64,000 nt of DNA from Apoderus coryli (Eukaryota > Arthropoda > Insecta > Coleoptera > Attelabidae), in assembly GCA_911728435.2 (NCBI GenBank), contig OU452213.1:3513834-3577833 (forward strand). The letters are read 5' to 3'. The stretch's first letter is position 1. Every line of letters starts with the position of its first letter. Below the pieces are notes generated by a model that had not been told where the DNA came from, ran no database searches, and worked only from the letters and a program-made list of their open reading frames with translations. Shown here piece by piece: positions 1 through 10,200 of the stretch. The position numbers and the translations under genes are program-made.

Positions 1-2407
1 ACGTGCATTATCGTTCGGACATCCTGTACGCACATACACATAGGTGCCTATAATAAACAAATCGCTTTTCATTTTTTCTCTTTATTTTTATTTCGTTCAC
101 TATACATAGCCTACTACTATTATTATTATTACTAAATACTAATATTACATAGTCTAGTGCGCCATAGTTCAACGGCCGCCTAGATCTGGGTTGTCGTACT
201 CCGATGAAAGGCCGTTGCGACATTGGGCGCCATAGATGCAATGTTGCCATATCGTAGTGAGTTTTGTCTATTAATAATTTACATAGAGGGAAAAGTGTAG
301 GCTATTATTGAATAGTTAGTATTATTGAAAATGTGTAGAACTTTATAAAATTAAACTTCAGCTTTAGAGGATTTTTTCTGGATATTTTTAATTAAACGAT
401 AAAGAAATAGTTTTAATTTTAAAACAAAAACCGTATTAGGTATTATCTTTGTGGAAGTTATTAACAATCAGATAAACGTTATGATGGCAATAATGCATCG
501 TCATGCACGTAGATGTTGCTATAATATGATGATTGCATATCCACATGCACCCACGTCGTAAGGTCAGCCCAGTACACTGACCCAACCATATGCAATACCT
601 ACCTATTGCTGTAGTTCTAATGGGGAATTTTATATTGCTAAATACCTTAGATATAGGTAATAAAAAAAAGTTCAATAACATAATAAATAATAACACGTGA
701 GCTTTTAAGTGAAAAATAAAAGAAAATCCTGCAACACTGTATTGGAGATCAATGAACTGACCAGCGCAATGTGTTTTCTATTTGTTTCTAATCGTTTCGC
801 TTCCGCCCTTAACGAATTTGAAATGGACATCACGCAAATTACGTTAGATGCGAGTATGCACGTATTGTGTGCAATGCACGTACTGTTCGTAGGTATATTA
901 AAATACAGTTGGGTCTGCTATTGAATACTAAAATGCATCGTGATTGTTTTTGTGCGTCCTGGTCCTAGGGTAATCTGTTCTTAGCAGTCTGTCTCTCCAG
1001 GATTTGGTTAATCTTACTCATACATACCATAGAAAAAAAATGTACTGCAAGGCCCTTCTTAAAATTAAAAAAAAAAAAAAATTGCGTTTCAAAATCGATC
1101 AGTAAAGTATCCAATGCGTTTGTATTAGAATGAGAATTATAAAATATGCATATAAAACTGAACAAAATAAATAAACAAACAAACAAACAATAGCATAAGA
1201 ATGACCGGTCAAAGAACTGATTTGACTCGCTATAAGCACTGACCGCATATTACCTATATTCTTACTACATAGGTATAATGACTTTTAGCGAATAACTCTT
1301 GAACTATGTAGAAGATAGATGTGTAATGATTATATTATAAGGTGTATAATATACAACATAGTTAATGACGTCACACAATATATATATGCCAATTTTCTAC
1401 TATTCGAAGTCTTCCTCTCGGAGTAAGCCTGAGAATGTCCTAATAAATTTTCAAAAAAAAACATGCTTTTAGTTTCATGATCAAATTTCTTTGTCGCATA
1501 AATGTGAACGTTCATTCAACTTTAAAAGGAAAGAGTTCAATAACTTTTTCTTCGCTAATAAACCAGTTCATCAAAATATGATTTATTAATAAGAAAAAAA
1601 AACATTTTAGCACCTTTTATTACACATTTCTGGGTATAGGTAGTCTGTTTGTTTAAAAAAAGTCTCATTTTTTGCATACGTAGTTTAAGTGTAAAAATGA
1701 CTTACACATAGGAAATTATAATATATTATTGATATAGTAAAAATAAAGTTCATCGGCCCCCTTTTTGTTCTGAATCATAATAATAATAAATAATATGCCT
1801 TTGCTTGGCAAAAATGCTGACTCGAATAACACACAACATTGAGATAACCCAATTCGATGTCAGTGTGCCAGTTTTCGATAAATGGAAAATTGTCGTTTGT
1901 GCTTTTTTCTTATTCCATGAGGAGGAGTTCTGTGAGGATATATTTAAACTCAAAAATCGAAAATATTTATTAAAGAACACTTATTAGATACATGTTTATT
2001 TGTCTTTTACAATTTTCAGTAGGAATTTCTGACCTAATCATAAACACAAAGGTAATGCTGCTAAGTGCGCGGTTGTTGACCCGTGTAATATACCCTACAC
2101 ATTATTATTATTATTCCAGTTTTACTATAATAGGTACCTACGAGTAAAATATTATAATATACCTAGTTGATCATTATTATCGTTATCGTAACACTTACTA
2201 TTATTATGTTTATGTTTAAAAAATGGTTTGTTATAATAGCAATTAATTTTGGCGCATATTATTATTATTTAATATAATTTTGTGCTGATTTAGAAGTTAA
2301 TAATTATTATTGTGCATTTGCATGTACAGGGTGTTCGTTTATATTTTGCACCCCACCTACAACTTGGAAAGCTTCCTGTTATTATAGTATATATGAAAAA
2401 AGAAATT

Positions 2408-2614
2408 GCAAATCTGGCAAAATGGCATAAATTATATTTTTTGATGGGACATACTTAAATATATTCTTTTTTTTAAATATTACAATTTAAGGGAAATTAC
2501 AAAACTTTACAATAAAATGTAGATAGCCATGGATTTAATTAAAACAAAAAAGAGAGAAGAATATACAGGGTGTCCCATTTAAAAATATAATGTATGCCAT
2601 TTTGACAGATTTGC
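2408..2614. repeat. Inverted repeat with CAGGGTGTCCC-type ends
   Basis: The arm 2408-2454 (gcaaatctggcaaaatgg... gggacatac) is the imperfect reverse complement of 2563-2614 (tacagggtgtcccattt... gacagatttgc). The inner ends are of the TA-CAGGGTG type found in Tc1/mariner-like MITEs. This is either a foldback remnant or two copies of one MITE family head to head. Another CAGGGTGTT end lies at about 2328. Confidence 0.45.
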
Positions 2615-3189
2615 AATAAATTTGACTATGGTATTTAGTTATTAATCCAGTTGGCTAGATTTTGTTGGTACACATTGTGTCAATAACAAATGGAAATAGG
2701 TACCTACCTACCTACTTACAACTTAACCTAAATTTGTCAACCTATTTTAACTGTGGATGAAGCAATCAAGTCAAGTCTGCTTACCAATATGAAAACCGTT
2801 TATTTGTTTATTCTGAATAATATATTATTTTTTTGGTATTATTATTATTATTCTCTTTTCTTTTAACTTGAAATCGCAATCGTGACGAAACCAGGGACCT
2901 ACATTATTATTATTTGTTACTCTTAAGTATCTCTGTCTTTATCTTGCTTTTAGGCCAGATATGCAATGTGGTCTGTAAGTGTGATAGAGATGCAGATATC
3001 ATGTTATACTCTCACTTTCACACTGTACTTATAGTGGTGTGCTTATGTGGTCTTGAGCGCATTGCCCTCTGTTGCGACGTTGTCGGTTTGTATGTTTTGT
3101 GGGGAAATATTGAAAAAATTAATTGTCACCCAACATGAATTGCTAATGACAATAGTTTAGATCTGTTTTGGACGATTTTGTATTATAAC

Positions 3190-3305
3190 CCGAAGAAGGC
3201 AGTTTTACGTTGTCGAAACGTTATTTTGATTCAAAAAATGATTTTTGACATTAAATAACATTTAGTTATTTAATCTGTGTTTTGTTTGTGACCCCCTTCT
3301 CAAGA
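3190..3305 (+). repeat. Dispersed repeat with hammerhead-like core and conserved hairpin, copy 1
   Basis: CCGAAGA and GAAA (3190-3218) flank a short wobble-containing stem (GGCAG/TTGTC). About 30 bp on, a perfect 10-bp hairpin occurs at 3250-3274 (ATTAAATAAC/GTTATTTAAT). The whole 3190-3300 stretch is homologous to the reverse strand of about 55445-55553. It resembles hammerhead-bearing retroelement (Penelope-like/retrozyme) sequence; the classification is inference. Confidence 0.45.
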
Positions 3306-3629
3306 GTTTAAAGGAAAATTTGTATTAACTTTTAACACAAATATACCTAAATCTTCAAATCAATTCTCAGCCTTTTACAAAATTAAAATTCCTGCCTTTT
3401 ATTAAATTAAAATTCTTATTAAAAAAAAAAAACACTTTCTCTGAAACACAATCCGGCAACATGGCATATTGAAAAATACATAATACGAATTTCGGACGAC
3501 CTCGCTGTCACAAGAGTGACAGAGCTATGTGCATCGATAACAACTCGTGCAATAGAAAGAGTACGAGCTATTAGTTATTGCTATATACAATAAAATATAT
3601 ATTACGAGGCAATAAGGTTCGATAAACTG

Positions 3630-3760
3630 AATTTAGGTCAAATGGTTAATAGCCCAAGCGCGTTCTCTACATACATACACTACTCTACCTACTATGTACT
3701 ATGTTTTTGCTCTGTGTATGCAAGCTAAAAGCCATTTTCACTCAGTCAGTCAGTGAACCT
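3630..3760 (+). promoter_or_regulatory. Putative core promoter and nuclear-receptor sites of the E75B-type exon
   Basis: AATTTAGGTCA at 3630-3640 matches WAWNTRGGTCA, the monomer site of ROR/HR3 and Rev-erb/E75, at every position. At 3742-3754 the arthropod initiator pentamer TCAGT occurs three times in overlapping tandem. The last overlaps CAGTCAGTGAACC (3747-3759), which matches the ecdysone response element RGKTCANTGAMCY at 10 of 12 fixed positions. The ATG lies 104 bp downstream at 3864. Sites are seen in sequence; their use is inference. Confidence 0.5.
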
Positions 3761-3863
3761 TTACCTGAGTAGTTACAATTATTGTTAGATAATACCGAAC
3801 TAGTGTTATAATGTTTTATTAACAGCAAATTATTATAAACGAATTTTCATAAAGCATAAAACC

Positions 3864-4221
3864 ATGATGGCAGTGTTAACAAATAATAATGATAATAATA
3901 GTAATAATAGCAATTCCTTGTGCACTACTGAATCGGTAATAGCTGTGGACAATAATAATATTAGTAATGACATTTCTGTTAAGTGCTGTCAGCTGTTATC
4001 TGATGACAGTAGTTGTTGTAGTAACAGTAGTAGTAGTAGTAGTGAGGAGTCTGATGAGAGTTTCGGTTGTTCTCAGGGTTTCTTCAGACGTAGTATACAG
4101 CAAAAGATCCAGTACAGGCCTTGCACGAAGAATCAACAATGTTCGATATTGAGGATTAATCGAAATCGGTGTCAGTATTGCCGATTGAAGAAATGCATCG
4201 CTGTAGGGATGTCACGAGATG
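3864..4221 (+). CDS. Eip75B: E75B-type first coding exon plus shared second zinc-finger exon
   Basis: ATG at 3864 has a good context (aaacc-ATG) and opens 71 residues rich in Asn and Ser (runs of N, D, S). These lead without a break into the second zinc finger, starting GFFRRSIQQ at residue 72. Zinc ligands are C87, C93, C103 and C106, and the exon ends in GMSRD at donor g|gtaagt (4222). The first finger is missing, as in fly E75B, which is known not to bind DNA alone and to act through HR3. A consensus acceptor (ttgttctcag, ending 4076) lies exactly at the start of GFFRR, so A/C isoforms can enter the same exon at 4077 in phase 0. The B-specific coding sequence therefore occupies what is intron end for the other isoforms. 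Confidence 0.9.
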
Positions 4222-7200
4222 GTAAGTGGATAATTTTTTTAATTGTGGCTAAATTATGGAATTTTCAGAACGTATTTATTGTAAAAATTATCATTTCTAA
4301 AGGCTCATTGAGGTGAGACTATTGTCTATGACAAATTTTAAAAAATGTACAATGAATACTTAAGAAATTTTACAGTTCAGCCATAATGTTACGTGAGTAA
4401 CAATGCACCCCCTGTATACCTACCTAAAAGCCTTCCTTGACCCACTAAAATTCGCATAATAACAATTTGTCACCCAAGTTCTACCTATATGAGAGAAAAT
4501 GTACCACTTTATTAGTTTTCTTCTATTCATACTTAATGTAATGTGTTAAACAAAGACAGAGTGCCCAATATAACAATAATCATAATATTACCTATCTTGA
4601 GCGTTAAAAAGGTCGACGACCTTATACGAACTTTCTCGAAATCCCAGTTCGTTTCACAGTATATATATGTATGTGTACTTATACAGATTATGTACAGAAC
4701 GCGAGCGGTCATTGACCCGATGTATATACTGCAAATTTCAGCGTGGCCTGAGAAGAGTGGGACCTGGACGACCTATATTTTGCGCAAAATTTGCTGCTAC
4801 CTATTGAGTGTAAACTACCTACCTACACATAACAAAGAATGATGTAAAATTTAATTAGGTGTAGGTAGGTGAATGAGTTTAAACTTATATTTTTTTTTAT
4901 ATCAATAATCAACATTTTTATCTAGGTATGCCGTGATTAGGTACTCATGGCTATTTTGATTTTTGTGTATAGGTTTGCCTATAAATAATAACTAGGGTCT
5001 ATAAGGAAAGAAGGGTATGGGGGGGGGCATTAAAACTAAATACGTTTTTCATTAAATAAATATTTTATTTGTTAATTTTATTATAAAAAAAAATATAAAT
5101 AATACCTAGTTGATTGTTTGGAAAGCAGTGAAAGTTAGGAATGTGTTTATTTGAAAAGGAAAAATAATGTAATACATTAGTTAGGTACTTCTATTATTTA
5201 TTTATTTTAAATAGAGATTCTTATTTTTAATATTTTACTATTATTTGTTACATAGGTAGGTTGTCGATATATTTTTTTTAAATCTCGTTTTTATCTAAAA
5301 CTTATTTTAATCAAATTTTCAGCAAAAGATATTTATGATTTTTGTGTCTGTATCTCCCAGGTCGAAAAATTAATTTTATTAATATTAACAAGGGGCCAAT
5401 AAATAAAATGATATCTGTTATCTCTGGCAAAATTGGTATTTTTTTTCTTCAAAAAAAAGTTATTTAAAAAAAACGTTTTTAATGCAATTTGGTTATTATC
5501 TAGATACTAGGCTTATGTTTGTCCATAAATAAATGATAAAAAATATATTTCTTGTGACATTTGTTGTGGAAAAGGTTTTTTAAATTTGCATTATTTCTTA
5601 TGAGTTCTAATTTTGATATTTCCAAAAAATGAAGTAAGTACTTAGGGCATGTTAAAATTAATAAAATATAATGTTATGAATTTACTAAAACAAAATAGTA
5701 CAAAATAATTTTCTTTACACGTTAGGTATATACGAGGGAGCTGTGATTTTCTGTAAATATTTCGAAATATTGACCCGTTAGTCGGGTAAAATACCTACTA
5801 GTAAATATTTAACTTAGTGCAGCATTATTATTCGCCTTCTGCTTGGTATAGAAAAACAACAAGGCAAGTTATTATAGTATTATGTATTTATGTAGTAGAG
5901 GTAAGTAGTAATAATAATAATAGTAATAATTCTACAGTCGTTGTGCAATGCTCCTTCATCTAATAAGTTGGTTGAGGCCAACAACTTCTCTGTGAACTCG
6001 AGATCGTTGTTCTACTTTTGGCACTTTCATTCAAACCGTCTATACCTATAATTATATTTATATAGGTACTATATTTATATTATATATTTATTTATTTAAT
6101 ACAAAATACCACTTAGGTATAATATATTATTGATAAATACTTACAGGGTACTCCTTTTTTTGACGCAAAAATTATTATGATCTAAATTTCGATTACCAAC
6201 CTATAGTGTTTTTTAATTTTACTTTAATAAAAAAAACATGAAGCAACAGACACTACTTATACCCACTAAGCTGTGAAGTTTTTTGTACGAATGCTATTTC
6301 CCATTGTTTTATTTAATTTTAGGTATACCTAGGTACCTACCTATAAATGAATGCTCCAGTAATTTATAGACATCCCTGGTAAATATACTTACCTACTTTT
6401 ATTTTGTTTATAATAAATAACTTTTACTTTATTCGAATTTAAGGTTATTGTTCTCTAAGAGAAAGTTTTTTCTTCACTTTTCATTTCTTTTCTATACCTA
6501 CCTACCTACTTGTTTAAATGCACCTATAAAAATCGCTTATTCACAGTTGAAAAGAGAAACTAGGTACCTATTTAACTAACTATACGAATAGGCTAATTTT
6601 CTGTATATCTAAAACTTTTTGCATTGATTTTAAAGAGATAATAGGTATTCTTTTGTAAATTCCTACTATTCTTATTGAACTCCATTTCATGGTCCATATA
6701 ACATGATCAATATTCCATGGAACTAGTTAGCACGTTCACATCTAGAGCGCGCCTCTTGTGTTATAATTTTCGTTATATCATTAATCGCGGCTAGCTGTAT
6801 TGCGGCGTTGTCAAGTCAATTAGAAATGTATATTTTTATCTATCTAAGTTTTTAGCCCATATAACTACAATTTAAATCCACTAACAAAGCATCTTGTCAT
6901 GGTAAAGACGACATAATTATTATTCAAATTCAAAATCTCCTACCTAATTGCATTTTACTAAAAGTAATCGTGTTATTGACAACGCTGCGATTTATATATA
7001 CCGCTATACACGCAACTTGATCAAGTAGGTGGTGGCGCCTGGCGTTAAACACCTGAACTATCAACACAAGCGAAAAAAGAGAGCACCCACCGCTTACTTA
7101 TACTACTTTCATGATTGTGTGGGAGTCGACAGCACACTGTGTATTTTGTTTTACAATTTAAATAGTTAAAGAGTAATTTTTATTTAATATGACGTAGAAA

Positions 7201-10200
7201 TTAAAAGGAAATAATTACTTAGGTAGTTTTGGAATAGATTTAATGGTTAAATCAAGTAGGGAAAAGTAAATAAATATCTGGATGTCTCTGATATAGGTAC
7301 CAAAATTACCTATCAACTCTAACCCATCCCACTCAATTTCAGGATCACAAATACGTATTAATGACCGACCTTGACGCAAGCCATCTCTTTTACTCCCAAT
7401 GCATTGATTGTCTCATTACGAGGCAGAAACTCCACTAGCAATACTCCTTTTCTGTCCCAAAAAACTGTGCACATGATTTTCCGGGCAGAAATTGTTTGCT
7501 TAAACTTCACTCTTTTGGGTGATGATGAATGTCGCCATTCCATGGATTGTTGTTTCGATTCTGGTGTGACGTAGGCCACCCATGTTTCGTCACCAGTAAC
7601 AATTTGGTCTAAAAAATCTTCACCTTCATTGTGGTACCGCTCAAGGAAAATCAATGCACTGCCTAAACGTTGGGTTTTGCGCAAATCCGTCAACATTTTT
7701 GGAACCCAACGTGAACACAATTTCCGGTAATTCAAGTTCTCGGTCACAATGCGATACAAAACACTACGAGAATATTGAGGAAAGCAGTCGCACATTGATG
7801 AAATTGTAAAGCGTCTGTTTTCTCTCACCTTTTCCTCCACTTTCTGCATTCATTATCGACCGAAGGACGCCCACTCCGTTCTTCATCATGCACATTTGTG
7901 CGGTCATCTTTAAATGCTCTCACCCATTTCCTTACCATTCCATCACTCATAATGTTTTGTCCGTAAACTTCACGTAAACGGTACTTACTAAAAAAACGTG
8001 CCTCGTATTTGATCTTGCAGAAGCACGGCTGAGAAAAGTCACTTTGCTAAAGTGAAAAATTACGTTTTCAAAAAATCATATTTACCTACCTAGGGTGCTT
8101 ACTTGGCACGGCATGGCTGAATTCCAAAATAGGAAATTTTAACTGTCTTATTCACCTATCGTTACGTCGATTTTGGGACACACTGTAGATATATGGAGAA
8201 AATGGTGAAAACAGTATCAAAATGTAATAATCTGTAAAAATTAGCTTGATATTAAATCTGACAACGTTGTAATATATACCTAGGCGTTTTATCGGGCAAC
8301 AACAGCTCTCAATGTCTCGTGTCTCGCTCACTCATTCTGTATTAAATTGTATTGCTGCGTCGCGCACGTCACAGCCTACTCTCTTTAAAAAACTCTTGTC
8401 AAGTTCAAGGGTGTTGGAGGGGTAATAATATCACAATAAAATGTGTGGTAGTGGGGCGTGTGTAGCGGCCCGCTTGTCTGTTTTTCAAATCCGAGAGAGG
8501 TGAATTCAGTTCGCGCCAGTTGTTTTCACAAATTAGTACGTAGTAGTTGAGAGGTTATTATAGTAATACGATCGCAGTGTACGAAGTTTATCGGTACCTG
8601 TTGTAGTGTTACTTCTGTTTAATTTTGCGAATAATTTGTGTGGGAATGCCAACTCGCGCTGTGGATCGTGTAAATAATTCAACGACATCATCATATTGGA
8701 TGAGTGGCAGCCCAAATAATGATTATTATCATCTAAATAATGTGGTACATTGTAGCAGTAGTACAAATACTAACAATAATATCAACAACAATAGAAATGT
8801 GGATGATTGTTTAACATTAACAAGTGATAAAAGTATTCGTGATAATAGTTTAAGTGATCGGTGTGGGAAAATGGAAGAGTTACCTATTTTAAAAGGAATA
8901 TTGAATGGTGTTGTTAACTATCATAATGCACGTATGTAGTTCTTTTTATCATTGACGTTTTATTATTAGTAGACTACGACTTATGTTTAATTACAACGTT
9001 ACGATAGAGATAGAGAGAGAGGTCCGAGTATAATTATTATTAGTATATTATGTCCAAATATGAGTGAGTGAGATGGAGCTAGTGAGGGCAAAACAATTGT
9101 CATAATAATATTATAAGATTTAGGCAGATAGATTTTTGTCAAAATTATAATTAGCACCAAATGAAATCTTATTAGGTATTTATAACCATTAAAAAAAATC
9201 TTACTTTCATTGACCTACTGATGAAGTAAGTAGTTGTACCCAACGTTTTATTAAACTATAGGTACGTATAGGTAGTTAAACCAAATACACTTCAGTGAAT
9301 GTGAAAGCAAAGAAAATTTCACCCATTCTTCATCGTCCCTTCATATCTTAATGTTGTATCAGTTTAAATATTATTAACTTTCTCTGGGTTTTGGTAGGTA
9401 CCTATACAAAATGAAATTTGGAAGGTATTTTTGTCCCAATATCCAAAATTTACCCTAGTTATAGATTTAAATTTACGGTTGAGGGGGCTGTCGTCAATAA
9501 TAACTTTCACCGTTTTACTTTTATAATTTAGTAAGTACGTTACAAAATATTAATAATACATCTGCTTCGACATCTGTTTATTTTTTTCTTTATGGGCGCA
9601 CGCGTTTTTAGTTATGTTAATCGTTGAAAAAAAAATGCACCTGGCTATTGACCTGAAAATTTATTTAACAAAATGTGTGAGGGTAACCGGGACTGCTTTC
9701 CCATTTTGATTGGTCACTTTATTTCCGAGTTAATTGTTGGTATATTTCAAGGTATGTTTTCTCTTGTTTACAGCTGTGAGATTTGGTCGGGTGCCGAAAC
9801 GGGAAAAAGCTCGCATCCTAGCTGCTATGCAACAAAGCTCTAATTCACGGACGCTAGAAAAAGTTGTTGCTGCCGAATTAGATGACGAGCACAGATTGTT
9901 GTCGACCGTGGTTAGAGCACATATTGACACATGTGATTTCACCAGGGACAAGGTGGAGCCTATGTTGCAACGAGCTAGGGAGCAGCCGTCTTATACTGCA
10001 TGTCCTCCAACCTTGGTAAGTTTCAGACAAATTTATACATTATCAATCTCAAGATTCAACGTACATTTTTATTGGTTATTAATCAAAAACAAGGGGTTAG
10101 ATCTCGTTTTTAAAAGACTAAAGTTTCAACAAAAAGAAGATTTTTTCTTTGGCCAATTGATAGAGTTTTTGGAACCTTGTATATTTCCAGTTGTCAGTGT

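Larger units (their letters stand above)
1..3629. other. Upstream E75 intron/intergenic DNA, no coding exon seen
   Basis: Only short AT-rich frames without recognisable domains occur; the first zinc-finger exon motif (CRVCGDKASGFHYG-like) is absent. The stretch contains poly-A/T tracts, (ATT)n tracts, MITE-like ends (2326, 2563) and a hammerhead-like motif at 3190. For transcripts starting upstream it would be intron. Confidence 0.6.

Noticed and set aside
3880..4050. AAT and AGT runs as a simple microsatellite rather than coding
   Set aside because: They lie in the open E75B frame that joins the zinc finger in phase; Asn/Ser-rich N-termini also occur in the other E75 first exon.
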